A stretch of 64,000 bases of DNA from Candidatus Kouleothrix ribensis (GCA_016722075.1 JADKGW010000001.1:1860001-1924000); one strand, 5' to 3'. Counted from the stretch's first letter, positions 34,439 through 43,631 are shown. Notes: generated by a model from the sequence alone, not told the origin. Program-made: numbers and translations.

Positions 34439-35110
34439 GTGAAAACAACCTTTTACCTGATCCGCCACGGCGAAACCGATTGGAACGTGACCGGGCGCTG
34501 GCAGGGTCACGCCGACATACCGCTCAACGCGATCGGCCGTGCCCAGGCGCGCCGGCTGGCCGCGCGGGTGCGCGACCAGGGGCCGCTCTTCGACGCTCTG
34601 TTCAGCAGCGATCTGCAGCGCGCCTGGGAGACGGCCGCGACCCTGGCCGATGCGATCGACCTGGCGCCCCAGCCGCTGCCGCAACTGCGCGAGATCGATG
34701 TTGGTAGCTGGAGCGGCCTGACCGGCACACAGGTGCGCGCGCGCGACGGCGAAACCTACGAGCGCATCCAGTCGGGCGAAGACCTGGCGCGCGGCGGCGG
34801 CGAGCGCTTCCTCGACCTGTACACACGCGTGGTCGCGGCGATCGAGCAGCTGGCCGACGAGCAGGGCCAGAAGCAGATCGCGGTGGTGACGCACGGCGGC
34901 CCCGTACGCGCGCTGCTGCTGCACGCCGCCCGCGACAAGCGCGGCGTCAACCCGTACCGCCTGCACATCGGCAATACCGCCATCACCGTGGTGACGCGCG
35001 AGGCCGGCCGCTGGGATTTCGGGCCGATCAACGATATGGCGCACCTCGAGGCCAGCCCACAAGCGCACGACATGATGTCGGCCCCACCCGACGACACCGA
35101 GCGCCCCTGA
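34439..35110 (+). CDS. Histidine phosphatase family protein
   Basis: A 223-residue phosphoglycerate-mutase-like phosphatase. The GTG at 34439 gives VKTTFYLIRHGETDWNVTGR with the catalytic His in the RHGE motif; the promoter position argues against the longer frame from 34379. LFSSDLQRAWETAATLAD, REIDVGSWSGLTGTQVRARD (general acid Glu nearby) and VVTHGGPVRALLLHA (second catalytic His) complete the pocket. Family members include alpha-ribazole phosphatase, 2,3-PG phosphatases and broad-range phosphatases; the cofactor-independent substrate is not decidable here. Confidence 0.88.
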   Translation: MKTTFYLIRHGETDWNVTGRWQGHADIPLNAIGRAQARRLAARVRDQGPLFDALFSSDLQRAWETAATLADAIDLAPQPLPQLREIDVGSWSGLTGTQVRARDGETYERIQSGEDLARGGGERFLDLYTRVVAAIEQLADEQGQKQIAVVTHGGPVRALLLHAARDKRGVNPYRLHIGNTAITVVTREAGRWDFGPINDMAHLEASPQAHDMMSAPPDDTERP

Positions 35111-35200
35111 TAATGTTTTGCGTTCAAAACTCACAGCAGCTACGCGGTGGCCCGCAGTGAGGCAATTTCTACCTTCGCCAGAGTGGTACTACATCTTTTG

Positions 35201-35293
35201 GTTTTCGGTTTTTACGCTCGTACAGCGCAAAAACCGAAAACAGAAGAACAGAAACGTACCATGCTACCGTAGGCAAAATCGCCGACTGCGTTA
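35201..35293. repeat. Dispersed intergenic repeat, copy 2 (inverted) with hairpin
   Basis: GTTTTCGGTTTTT (35201-35213) pairs perfectly with AAAAACCGAAAAC (35229-35241), with CGCT/AGCG extending the stem. The adjacent 35244-35293 is the inverted copy of the 5260-5310 box (reverse complement TAACGCAGTCGGCGATTTTG ...). Only a short CATAACTCATAACT repeat separates it from the RDD gene. It could act as a terminator for the phosphatase gene. Confidence 0.75.
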
Positions 35294-35321
35294 GTACTGT
35301 AAACTCATAACTCATAACTGT

Positions 35322-36104
35322 ATGGATGACCGCTACACGATCGATACCCCCGAGAATATCGAGTTTGCCTACGAAATCGCCGGGATTGGCTCGCGCTTTC
35401 TGGCGGCGATCGTCGATACCCTGCTGATCGGCATCGCCGAGGTGGTGATTGTGCTGCTGATCAGCCTGATCCTCGCTTCGACCGAGCGCTTTGCCGATAC
35501 CGCCGGCAGCCTGCTGCTGGCGGCCGGCACGCTGCTGGCCTTCATTGTGCTGTGGGGCTACTACATTGCCTTCGAGCTGCTGTGGAACGGCCAGAGCCCC
35601 GGCAAGCGCCTGATTGGCCTGCGCGTGGTGCGCGAGGGCGGCCGCCCGGTCACCTTCGTCGGCTCGGCCATCCGCAACCTCATCCGCATCGCCGATTTCC
35701 TGCCGGCGTTCTACGGCATTGGTGTGGTGGTGATGTTCATCGATCGGCGCGCGCGGCGGCTGGGCGACCTGGCCGGTGGAACGCTAGTTGTTAAAGAGCG
35801 CCGCGGGATTACGCTCGATAGCCTGACCGCGCCAGGCGCCGCGCCGCTGCCCAGCCCGCACGATCCGGGCACGCCAGCCATACCGAATATCGATCTGGTC
35901 AGCGACCAGGAGTACACGCTGGTGCAGGAATTCTTGCGGCGGCGCAGCGAGCTTGGGCGCGAGCCGCGCGCGCGCCTGGGCACGCAGCTGGCGGCCGGCC
36001 TCCAGGCACGCCTGAGCCTTCCGGCGATCGGCGATCCCGAGCAATTTCTCCAGGAAGTCGTGCGCAGCTACCAACAGCTCAAGCGCCAGCAGCCCGAGCT
36101 TTAG
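35322..36104 (+). CDS. RDD family membrane protein
   Basis: A 260-residue integral membrane protein. The RDD signature is present: GIGSRFLAAIVDTLLIGIAE in the first helix, LWNGQSPGKRLIGLRVVREG between helices and FIDRRARRLGDLAGGTLVV at the end. Helices: about 30-52, 65-88 and 108-140. A soluble C-terminal half (after residue 155) contains a helical region VQEFLRRRSELGREPRARLG. RDD proteins are often transport-related or ion antiporters but function is not established. Start ATG is at 35322; no strong ribosome-binding site. Confidence 0.85.
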   Translation: MDDRYTIDTPENIEFAYEIAGIGSRFLAAIVDTLLIGIAEVVIVLLISLILASTERFADTAGSLLLAAGTLLAFIVLWGYYIAFELLWNGQSPGKRLIGLRVVREGGRPVTFVGSAIRNLIRIADFLPAFYGIGVVVMFIDRRARRLGDLAGGTLVVKERRGITLDSLTAPGAAPLPSPHDPGTPAIPNIDLVSDQEYTLVQEFLRRRSELGREPRARLGTQLAAGLQARLSLPAIGDPEQFLQEVVRSYQQLKRQQPEL

Positions 36105-36531
36105 CGTACACCGCGCGGGGCTAAAGCCGCCGCGCCCCTCGTGATGCCCGCCGCTCGCGCTTCAGCCGCAGCGCTACGTCGCCACGCTCGCTCACGCGGG
36201 CTGGCACTCCTTACACAGACAAACATAAGTACCACGCTGCCGAAGGCCGAGCGCGCCAACCGCGTACATCCTCGTGGTATCAGCTTCCCAACAGCTTTCG
36301 ATCATGGTTCTGCAACCTACTGCGATTGTTTCGCACGCGCGCTGCTGCTACAGTAGTGCTACTACCGCTGTACATACGCACCGCCGCGCAGGCACTTATG
36401 TACAGTACGCAATCGGCGGTTTTAGCCTGCAGCAGAGCGGTACTTTGTCGATTACGGTGCGCCGATTGTGGCGCTCGGCACGACACGCAGGCCAGCGCGC
36501 ACCCTTTGCCATGTATGAGGAGGATCGGATC
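36105..36531. repeat. Intergenic region with diverged dispersed repeat (copy 3)
   Basis: GTACGCAATCGGCGGTTTTA then GCCTGCAGCAGAGCGGTACT (36405-36444) matches the box at 5260-5310 and, more closely, the one at 57640-57682. CTGCCGAAGGCCGAGCG at 36237 is the other short phrase seen at 5374 and 11405. No gene is supportable; the upstream frame of the glycoside hydrolase (from 36274) covers it but has no start signals. Confidence 0.6.
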
Positions 36532-37884
36532 GTGAAGCTGCTCTCGCCCCGCTTGTTTGCCGCAGCTGCGCTGGCCGCGCTCGGGCTGGCGCTGCTCGCC
36601 GGCTGCGCCGCCGCCACGGCCCCGCTAGGCACCGCCGCCCTGGCCCTGCCGACTGCAGCCGTATCGATGGCCGAGCGGCCCGCGCCGGGCACAGTTATGC
36701 CGGCAGGCATGCCGCTGGTAGCAACCTCGGCGGCGGCAACGGCCACCGCGCTGCCTTACCCAACACCCCTGCCCCAGCCACCCACGCCCACCAGCCGGCC
36801 GGCCGGGCCGGGCGGGCTACCATTCCCGCTCAAAACCGATCGGCTGAATGTTGGCGTGGCCGCGCACCTGTTCTACACCGACCGCGACACGCCGCTGGCA
36901 ATGGCGCGTGACGCCGGATTCGGCTGGGTGCGCCAGCAGATCCACTGGCGCGACCAGGAAGGCCCCGCCGGCAACTATGTGTGGGGCGAGCTCGACCCGA
37001 TCGTCGAATCGGTCAACGCCTACGGCCTGAAGCTGCTGATCTCGATCGTGCGCTCGCCGAGCTTCTACACCGAGAATGGCAGCGACGGCCTGCCACAGGA
37101 CCCGGCCAGCCTGGGCAATTTTGTAGCGGCGCTGGCCGAGCACTACCATGGTAAAGTCCACGCGATCGAGATCTGGAATGAGCAGAACCTGGCCCACGAA
37201 AACGGCGGCTACGTCTCGACCGACGACGCCGGGCACTATGTCGAGGTGCTGAAGGTCGCCTACGAGCGGATCAAGGCGGTCGACCCAACCATCTTCGTGG
37301 TGGCCGGCCCGCCCTCATCGACGGCCGTGAACAGCGCGGGCATCGCCATCTCCGACGAGCGCTACTACCGCGCGATGTACGCCTACCAGAACGGCATCAT
37401 CCGCAACTACTTCGATGTGCAGGCGGTACACCCCGGCGGCTCGGCCAACCCGCCCGACACACTCTGGCCCGACAAGCCGAGCAAGGCCGAAGGCTGGACG
37501 ACCGACCCGACCTTCTACTTTCGGCATATCGAAAATGTGCGCAAGCTGATGCAGCAGTATGGCCTGGGCGATCACCAGGTGTGGGTTACCGAGTTCGGCT
37601 GGGCCACCCAGAATACATCGCCGGGCTTCGAGTTCGGCAACCAGGTCTCATACGAGCAGCAGGCCGACTATATCGTGGGCGCGATCCGCCAGGCAAACGA
37701 GCAGTACCCGTGGGTCGGCAATATGATCCTATGGAATTTGAACTTCGGCCCGCTCAAGGCCAGTATCGGCGAGCCAATGCACGAGCAGGCATCGTTCAGT
37801 ATCCTGAATGGCGACTACTCGCCGCGGCCGGCCTACCTGGCCATTCAGCGCTACCTGGGCGATCTGCACGCACAGGCGCGCTGA
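36532..37884 (+). CDS. Surface lipoprotein glycoside hydrolase (clan GH-A)
   Basis: A 450-residue lipoprotein. The GTG at 36532 follows GAGGAGG by 8 bases; the N-terminus VKLLSPRLFAAAALAALGLA ends in lipobox LLAGC. After a Pro/Ala linker a TIM-barrel follows: NVGVAAHLFYTDRDTPLAMA, GFGWVRQQIHWRDQEGPAGN, the acid/base Glu in HAIEIWNEQNLAHE and the nucleophile Glu in HQVWVTEFGWATQ. The layout fits GH39/GH5-like retaining hydrolases (cellulase-type family). Probably anchored outside the membrane and acting on beta-glycans. Only 17 bases separate it from the convergent nucleotidyltransferase gene. Confidence 0.83.
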   Translation: MKLLSPRLFAAAALAALGLALLAGCAAATAPLGTAALALPTAAVSMAERPAPGTVMPAGMPLVATSAAATATALPYPTPLPQPPTPTSRPAGPGGLPFPLKTDRLNVGVAAHLFYTDRDTPLAMARDAGFGWVRQQIHWRDQEGPAGNYVWGELDPIVESVNAYGLKLLISIVRSPSFYTENGSDGLPQDPASLGNFVAALAEHYHGKVHAIEIWNEQNLAHENGGYVSTDDAGHYVEVLKVAYERIKAVDPTIFVVAGPPSSTAVNSAGIAISDERYYRAMYAYQNGIIRNYFDVQAVHPGGSANPPDTLWPDKPSKAEGWTTDPTFYFRHIENVRKLMQQYGLGDHQVWVTEFGWATQNTSPGFEFGNQVSYEQQADYIVGAIRQANEQYPWVGNMILWNLNFGPLKASIGEPMHEQASFSILNGDYSPRPAYLAIQRYLGDLHAQAR

Positions 37885-37901
37885 CGCATAGCAGGGCTTC
37901 C

Positions 37902-38777
37902 TCAGCCTGGCTGGAATGGCGGCTTGGCGTGGGCGGGCCGCACCTGCATACGCTGGATCATACGCGTGCGCCGGGTGTCGACCGTCGGCATATGCTGTTC
38001 GACCAGTGCGAGCGTCTCGTCGATCAGCGCGGCCAGCGTAGCCGGCGCGGCGTGCCGGTCGGCCGCTAGCAGCGCGTCGAAGCGCGAGTGCGCATCCACC
38101 GGCGCGATCGGCATACGGCGCAGCAGGTCGGCGCTGCGCTTGGTCTTCTCCATCGATAGGTAGATCCGGTTCAGCCCGGCCAGCACACCGAGCAGGTGCC
38201 CGATCTGCTCGCAGAGCATGGAGTAGAAGGCCAGCAGGTCGTCGCGCGCAAGCGCCTGCTGCTCGAGCACCCAGCGCGGGTAGAAGCGCAGGTGCTGGCG
38301 CACCATAGCATGAGCCAGGGCATCGGGGTAGGCCGCGATCCGCGCGCGCCAGGCCGCGTACTCGGCCTGCCCGAACAGCACGATCGCGCTCAAGAAGCCA
38401 TCGAGCACCTCGTGCTTGTCGTTGTCGAGGTCGCAGCGCTCGATCACATCGGCCACGGCCGCTTCGAGCCACCCGATCGCGAAATGCGCGACATCGACCT
38501 TCGCATCGCCGACGAAGTACTGCTCGACCGCTACCAGGCCGCCAAAGAGCCGGTGGAAGGTGAAACGCTCGGCGTCGGCAGCAGCCAGCGGCGGCGGGTC
38601 GAGCAGCGTCGCATCGATTGCCTCCCAGTACACCGCTATATCCAGATCGGAGTATTCGTCGGCCAGGCCGCGCGCAGCCGAGCCGCCTAGCGCGGCCATG
38701 CGCACGGGCGCGAGCGCGCGGTACACCGCAGCGATCTCGCCGGCGAGCTGAATGCGCCACTGGCTTGCCTCGTTCAT
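37902..38777 (-). CDS. Nucleotidyltransferase-domain protein
   Basis: A 291-residue protein of the polymerase-beta-like nucleotidyltransferase superfamily. AALGGSAARGLADEYSDLDI carries the GGS...DxD metal-binding motif, with a possible third acid in KVDVAHFAIG. A helical C-terminal half (VRQHLRFYPRWVLEQQALAR) resembles aminoglycoside adenylyltransferase-like/DUF4037 proteins. Substrate unknown. AGAGGG precedes the ATG. The next gene leftwards is convergent. Confidence 0.75.
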   Translation of the reverse strand: MNEASQWRIQLAGEIAAVYRALAPVRMAALGGSAARGLADEYSDLDIAVYWEAIDATLLDPPPLAAADAERFTFHRLFGGLVAVEQYFVGDAKVDVAHFAIGWLEAAVADVIERCDLDNDKHEVLDGFLSAIVLFGQAEYAAWRARIAAYPDALAHAMVRQHLRFYPRWVLEQQALARDDLLAFYSMLCEQIGHLLGVLAGLNRIYLSMEKTKRSADLLRRMPIAPVDAHSRFDALLAADRHAAPATLAALIDETLALVEQHMPTVDTRRTRMIQRMQVRPAHAKPPFQPG

Positions 38778-38833
38778 TCGATCTGCCCTCTGCTCACCGG
38801 CTTATGCGCAGGCCACACCGCGACAGCGTTGAG

Positions 38834-39331
38834 TCACGCGCTCTGTAGGTAGGCCTTACGGAAGCGCTCGCGGGCGCGAAACAGCCGCAGCCGCACGGCC
38901 GCATCACTGCAGGCCAGCGCTGTGGCCAGCTCGTGCGTGCTATGGCCCAGGTAGCTGGTCAGCACCAGCAGCCGGCGCGCATCGGGCGGCAGCTGTGCCA
39001 GCGCGCGCTGCACCGGCTCTTGCGCATCCAGCCGTGCCTCCATGCTCTCGGCGCACTCGGGCGCCTCGTCGCCTTCGTACAGCGGCGCAAAGTGGATCCG
39101 GCGCCGGCGCCGCAGGTGATCATAAGCCGTGTTGGTGGCGATCCGATAGAGCCAGGCGGCCTGATTGATGATCTGCGGCTGCGTGCCCCAGCCGCGCAGG
39201 GCCTTGATGAACGTCTCCTGGCACAGATCTTCGGCGGCCATATGGTCGCCCACCAGGCGCGTCAGGTGCGTCAGTAGCGCGCGGTAGTGTGCCTGGTAGA
39301 GCTGCTCGATCGCAGTGTGAGCACTTGGCAT
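38834..39331 (-). CDS. ECF RNA polymerase sigma factor
   Basis: A 165-residue sigma-70 family protein with region 2 (IEQLYQAHYRALLTHLTRLV, AAEDLCQETFIKALRGW, WLYRIATNTAYDHLRRRRRI) and region 4 (QLPPDARRLLVLTSYLGHST, HELATALACSDAAVRLRLFR). Start MPSAHT at 39331 is chosen because residues further upstream look non-coding and part of a dispersed repeat; a start at 39352 is possible. No anti-sigma factor is adjacent, so control is not evident. Its targets may include the neighbouring transport lipoproteins, but nothing in the sequence shows this. Confidence 0.88.
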   Translation of the reverse strand: MPSAHTAIEQLYQAHYRALLTHLTRLVGDHMAAEDLCQETFIKALRGWGTQPQIINQAAWLYRIATNTAYDHLRRRRRIHFAPLYEGDEAPECAESMEARLDAQEPVQRALAQLPPDARRLLVLTSYLGHSTHELATALACSDAAVRLRLFRARERFRKAYLQSA

Positions 39332-39370
39332 GATCGCGACTCTTGTGTGCATGCGGCAGCTTTTTGTGCA

Positions 39371-39437
39371 TGCGGCAGCATGGTACTTCGCCTTGATTGT
39401 GTGCGCAGGTTTCGCGCTCTGCGCGAAACCTGCGCAC
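39371..39437. repeat. Repeat box with 17-bp perfect hairpin
   Basis: TGCGGCAGCATGGTACTTCG (39371-39390) shares the CGGCAGCATGGTAC core of copy 1. It is followed by GTGCGCAGGTTTCGCGC (39401-39417), a 3-base loop and its exact complement (39421-39437). The hairpin lies between the sigma-factor start and the end of the peptide-binding lipoprotein gene, whose transcripts run the same way (leftwards). Confidence 0.8.
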
Positions 39438-39549
39438 CACCAGAAATCCTGATCGGGTTGTTCGCCAGGCGGCATCGGCACAGCCTACTGCCGCCTGGCG
39501 CCTGCTGGCGCAGCTTGAGCGCTGGCCGCAGCTGGCAAACCCGCCCTCG

Positions 39550-41346
39550 CTACTTGGTGATCGTCACGTTGGTCATGCCAGTGATCTGGCCAGGCCAGTC
39601 CGAGTCCTGCGGGGTGAAATCGAGCCCCTTGACGTACGGCTTGATCAGGTAGGTGTTCTTGGTCACACCGCGCATGATCTCGCCCAGGTCGCCGACCACC
39701 AGCTTCTGGGCCTGGTCGTACAGCTGGGCGCGCCTGGCTGGATCGGTGTCGATGTCGGCCTGCGCGAGCAGCTTGTCGACCTCGGCGTTCTTATAGGCGG
39801 TGTTCTTGGCAAAGTTGGTGCTCGATTGCCAGTACACGCTGAGCCAGTTCTGCTGGTCGGGGTAGTCGGCGCACCAGCCCGAGGTGGTGATCTGCGGGTA
39901 GGTTTCGTTCGATTTGCGCAGGTTGGTCAGCGTAGTGCCCTCAACCGGGTCGGGTATGATCGTGACGCCCAGGCTCTTCTGATACATCTGGATGATGTAT
40001 TCGATGCGCGCCTGGTTGGCCGGGTTGTTGCTATTGTACGACCACTTGAGCTCGGGCAGGCCCGCGCCGTTGGGGAAGCCGGCCTCGGCCAGCAGCTGCT
40101 TGGCCTTGGCGGGGTCGTAGCTGTAGCGCTGCTCGGCCTGGTCGTAGCCAGGGTAGCCCGGCGGAATCCAGGTCAGGGTCGGCACCTCGGTATCCTTCAG
40201 CGCATCACGGTCGTAGCCGGCGCGGTCGAAGCCGTAGGCGAACGCCTCACGCACCTTCTTATTGTCGAATGGCGGCTTGGTCAGGTTGAAGCTGACGGTG
40301 TTGGTGCATGCGCCGGCGTACTCGCTGTACTCTTTGCTCAGCACCGGGTCGGCCTTCAGCGACGGCACATCGTTCGGGTCGGGCGCCACAATGTCGATCT
40401 CGTTGTTCTTGTAGGCCTGCAGCGCCACCGCCAGGTCGTCGATATACTTGACTTGCAGGCGATCGACTTTGGGCCGGCCGGCCCAGTAGTTCTCGTTGGC
40501 CACGAACTCGATCGTGTTGGCCGATTTGTCCATGGTCACCATTTTCCAGGGGCCGTTGCCAACCTGGTTGGCCACATCTTCATACCAGGTCTCGCCGCCT
40601 TTGTCGATCAGATCTTGCTTGGCCGGGTACATCACCCAGGTGGCCGTCAGCGTGTGGAAGTACGGCGTCGGCTGGGTCAGGTCGAAGCTGATCGTCTTGT
40701 CGTCGGTGGCCTTGACGCCAAGCGCCTTGTACAGATCGGGCAGCTTGGCTTCGTCGGTCGGCACCTCGGTGTTGATGATGTCTTCAGCGCCCTTGATCAT
40801 AAACAGCAGGGTCTGGTAATCGCCCGGCGCGTGCGGGTCGAGCACACGATACACCGCGTTGACGAAATCTTGCGCCACCAGCGGCGAGCCGTCGCTGTAC
40901 TTCAGGCCGTCGCGCAGCGTGAACGTCACCTGGGTGGCGTCGGCATTGTACTGCCATTTCTCGGCAGCCGCTGGCACGGTCTTGAGATCTTTGTCGTAAC
41001 GCGTCAGGCCCTCGTAGGTCTGCTGGAGAATGGCGATCTCGTTCGCGAACGAGGCCTTCTGCGGTGCCAGCGTGTCGGGCCAGGTGAAATCTGCGATGCG
41101 CAGGGTGTTGCCGTCGCCCGTACTGGCCGGCGCGCTGGTTGCTTCGCTGGCGGCGACGGTGGGGGCCGGCTCGGCCGTAGCCGCCGGCGCGGCCGTGGGC
41201 GCTGTGTCGCCGGATGGCGCGGCCGCCGTTGCAGCGGTCGTGTTGCCGCCAGTCGAGGGCTGGCCGCCACAGGCGGCGAGGATGGGGAGGAGTAGGGCCA
41301 GTGCCAGCCCTAGTGCCCAGCGTCGGTGGGCGTGCAGGTTTCGCAT
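39550..41346 (-). CDS. ABC transporter peptide-binding lipoprotein 1
   Basis: A 598-residue family-5 solute-binding protein (OppA/DppA type). AAGGAGG lies at ideal spacing before MRNLHAHRRWALGLALALLL, and the lipobox is ILAACGG. A Thr/Ala linker leads to the SBP_bac_5 domain: YEGLTRYDKDLKTVPAAAEK, VTFTLRDGLKYSDGSPLVAQ and YNSNNPANQARIEYIIQMYQ. It should bind oligopeptides or similar ligands outside the membrane. It is closely related to the next gene. No permease or ATPase gene is adjacent. Confidence 0.9.
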   Translation of the reverse strand: MRNLHAHRRWALGLALALLLPILAACGGQPSTGGNTTAATAAAPSGDTAPTAAPAATAEPAPTVAASEATSAPASTGDGNTLRIADFTWPDTLAPQKASFANEIAILQQTYEGLTRYDKDLKTVPAAAEKWQYNADATQVTFTLRDGLKYSDGSPLVAQDFVNAVYRVLDPHAPGDYQTLLFMIKGAEDIINTEVPTDEAKLPDLYKALGVKATDDKTISFDLTQPTPYFHTLTATWVMYPAKQDLIDKGGETWYEDVANQVGNGPWKMVTMDKSANTIEFVANENYWAGRPKVDRLQVKYIDDLAVALQAYKNNEIDIVAPDPNDVPSLKADPVLSKEYSEYAGACTNTVSFNLTKPPFDNKKVREAFAYGFDRAGYDRDALKDTEVPTLTWIPPGYPGYDQAEQRYSYDPAKAKQLLAEAGFPNGAGLPELKWSYNSNNPANQARIEYIIQMYQKSLGVTIIPDPVEGTTLTNLRKSNETYPQITTSGWCADYPDQQNWLSVYWQSSTNFAKNTAYKNAEVDKLLAQADIDTDPARRAQLYDQAQKLVVGDLGEIMRGVTKNTYLIKPYVKGLDFTPQDSDWPGQITGMTNVTITK

Positions 41347-41519
41347 GGATACCTCCTTGTGTTATAAAAGCCTGGCCAGCCACCGCCGAACAGGTGGGGT
41401 TGCAGCGGCAGGCCTATGGCCTCACCCCTGCAACCCCTAGCGATTCTAGCCAGACTTGACGACGAGTCTGATCGACCTGGACATCGCCACAAGCCTGCGG
41501 CTAGCACCACGCAGCCGGC

Positions 41520-43307
41520 CTACTCGATCGTCACATTCAGCAGGCTGGTCATCTGGCCGGGATAGTCGGTGTCTTGCGGGGTGAAATCCAGGCCCTTGAT
41601 GTTCGAGCGGATCAGGAAGGTGTTCTTGGAGTTCGAGCGCAGAATCTGGCCGACATCGCCGACCACCAGCTTCTGGGCCTGGTCGTACAGCTGGGCGCGC
41701 TTGGCTGGGTCGACTTCAACATCGGCCTGCGCGAGCAGCTTGTCGACCTCGGCGTTCTTGTAGCCGGTGTTGGCGGCAAAGTTGGTGCCCGATTGCCAGT
41801 ACACGCTGAGCCAGTTCTGTGGGTCGGGGTAGTCGGCGCACCAGCCTGCGTTGGTCATCTGCGGGTAGGTCTCATTCGACTTACGCATGGCTGTGAGCGT
41901 GGTGCTCTCGACCGGCTCAAGCTCGATCGACAGGCCCAGGCTCTTCTGGAACATCTGCGCGATGTACTCGGCGCGGCCCTGGTTGGCCGGGTTGTTGCTG
42001 CTGTAGGTCAGCTTCAGCGCCGGCAGGCCCGCGCCGTCGGGGAAGCCGGCCTCGGCCAGCAGCTGCTTGGCCTTGGCGGGGTCGTAGCTATTGCGCTGCT
42101 CGTTGTTGTCGTAGCCAGGGTAGCCGGGCGGAATCCAGGTCAGGGTCGGTACCTCGGTGTCCTTGAGCGCATCACGCACATAGCCGGCGCGGTCGAAGCC
42201 AGCCGCAAAAGCCTGGCGCACCTTCGGGTTGTCGAATGGCGGCTTGGTCAGGTTGAACGACAGCGTGCGCGTACACGAGCCGGCGTACTCACGGTACTCC
42301 TTGCTGAGCGCCGCGTTGGCCTTGATGCCCGGCACATCGTTCGGGTCGGGTGCGATCATATCGACCTCACCGTTCTGGTAGGCCTGCAGCGCCACCGCCA
42401 GATCCTGAATATACTTGAACTGGACTCGATCGACCTTGGGCCGTCCAGCCCAGTAGTTCTCGTTGGCCGCAAACTCGATCAAGTTGGCCGATTTGTCCAT
42501 GGTCACCATTTTCCAGGGGCCGTTGCCAACCTGGTTGGCCGCATCTTCATACCAGGTCTCGCCGCCTTTATCGATCAGATCTTGCTTGGCCGGGTACATC
42601 ACCCAGATACCGGCCAGCGTGTGGAAGTACGGCGTCGGCTGGGTCAGGTCGAAGGTGATCGTCTTGTCGTCGGTGGCCTTGACGCCAAGCGCCTTGAAGC
42701 GATCGGGCAGCTTGGCTTCGTCGGTCGGCACCTCGGTGTTGATGATGTCGTCGGCGCCCTTGATCATGTTCAGCGCGGTCTGGTAATCGCCCGGCGCGTG
42801 CGGGTCGAGCGTGCGATACACCGCGTTGACGAAATCTTGCGCCACCAGCGGCGAGCCATCGCTGTACTTCAGGCCGTCGCGCAGCGTGAACGTCACCTGG
42901 GTGGCGTCGGCGTTGTACTGCCATTTCTCGGCAGCCGCCGGCACGGTCTTGAGATCTTTGTCGAAGCGGGTCAGGCCCTCGTAGTTCATGAGCAGCACCG
43001 CGATCTCGTTCGCGAACGAGGCCTTCTGTGGTGCCAGTGAGTCGGGCCAGGTGCCGATGCTGACGGCGAAGCGCAGCACGCTGCCGCCGCTGGCGCTGGT
43101 GGAGGTATCTGTCGTGGGCGCAGGAGCCGGCGCCTGGGTTGGCGCAACAGCGGCGGTGGCGGCCTCGGCGGCGGTAGGGGCCTCAGCGACCGGGGCACTG
43201 GTGGGGCTCGACGCGGGCGCCTGCCCGCCGCAGGCTGCCAGGATCGGCAGGATTAGCGCGAGCAACAGGCAGAATACCAGGTTGCTACGCTTGTTCGGTT
43301 GTTTCAT
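41520..43307 (-). CDS. ABC transporter peptide-binding lipoprotein 2
   Basis: A 595-residue paralogue of the preceding lipoprotein, sharing long identical stretches such as AAEKWQYNADATQVTFTLRD and ALGVKATDDKT. The start MKQPNKRSNLVFCLLLALIL (43307) has AAAGGAA 13 bases upstream; the lipobox is ILAACGG. Differences concentrate in the linker and parts of the C-lobe (ELEPVESTTLTAMRKSNETY), so ligand preference may differ. Its upstream region, shared with a divergent kinase gene, holds repeated TGTAAAGTAT boxes. The gene pair looks like a recent tandem duplication. Confidence 0.9.
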   Translation of the reverse strand: MKQPNKRSNLVFCLLLALILPILAACGGQAPASSPTSAPVAEAPTAAEAATAAVAPTQAPAPAPTTDTSTSASGGSVLRFAVSIGTWPDSLAPQKASFANEIAVLLMNYEGLTRFDKDLKTVPAAAEKWQYNADATQVTFTLRDGLKYSDGSPLVAQDFVNAVYRTLDPHAPGDYQTALNMIKGADDIINTEVPTDEAKLPDRFKALGVKATDDKTITFDLTQPTPYFHTLAGIWVMYPAKQDLIDKGGETWYEDAANQVGNGPWKMVTMDKSANLIEFAANENYWAGRPKVDRVQFKYIQDLAVALQAYQNGEVDMIAPDPNDVPGIKANAALSKEYREYAGSCTRTLSFNLTKPPFDNPKVRQAFAAGFDRAGYVRDALKDTEVPTLTWIPPGYPGYDNNEQRNSYDPAKAKQLLAEAGFPDGAGLPALKLTYSSNNPANQGRAEYIAQMFQKSLGLSIELEPVESTTLTAMRKSNETYPQMTNAGWCADYPDPQNWLSVYWQSGTNFAANTGYKNAEVDKLLAQADVEVDPAKRAQLYDQAQKLVVGDVGQILRSNSKNTFLIRSNIKGLDFTPQDTDYPGQMTSLLNVTIE

Positions 43308-43408
43308 GCTGTGCGAGTTCCTTTCTGTTGTGACGATTTGGCGTGGTTCATGCACGAATCCTACCATCCAGTACTCGTGACCGGCGCACCGCTGCGGCTG
43401 GCACGTCA

Positions 43409-43580
43409 TGTAAAGTATTAGATTAGGTGGACTGTGCAATTTAGTATATGTTACAGATCGATGAAAGTGGTTAAGATCCTGAAAAGCGTTTGTAAAGTAT
43501 GTAAACAACGCTCAAATGCACGAACAGTAGAATTTGCCGAGTTGTAAAACAGCAAACGCCACAGTTGTAAAGTATGTAAA
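43409..43580. promoter_or_regulatory. Repeated TGTAAAGTAT boxes, candidate operators
   Basis: TTGTAAAGTATGTAAA occurs exactly at 43490-43505 and 43565-43580; TGTAAAGTATTA occurs at 43409-43420 and a partial GTTGTAAAAC near 43541. Each full box contains two TGTAAA hexamers 9 bases apart, the tandem half-site layout bound by OmpR-type regulators. The region is AT-rich and lies between the divergently transcribed lipoprotein 2 and the sensor kinase. Confidence 0.6.
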
Positions 43581-43615
43581 ACCCAGCGCTTGATCTATTC
43601 ATCTGCAGCCATGCA

Positions 43616-43624
43616 TGCTATAAT
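43616..43624 (+). promoter_or_regulatory. Extended -10 for kinase operon
   Basis: TGCTATAAT with -10 at 43619-43624. Transcription would start at about 43631-43632, coinciding with a GTG start codon; the transcript may be leaderless. Confidence 0.5.
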
Positions 43625-43631
43625 GGTCGCT

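Noticed and set aside
35111..35321. Small RNA or gene between phosphatase and RDD genes
   Set aside because: Explained by the dispersed repeat box with its hairpin; no start or coding pattern.
39397..43040. 632- and 488-codon plus-strand frames opposite the two lipoproteins
   Set aside because: Both mirror the duplicated lipoprotein genes; their similarity to each other follows from the duplication.
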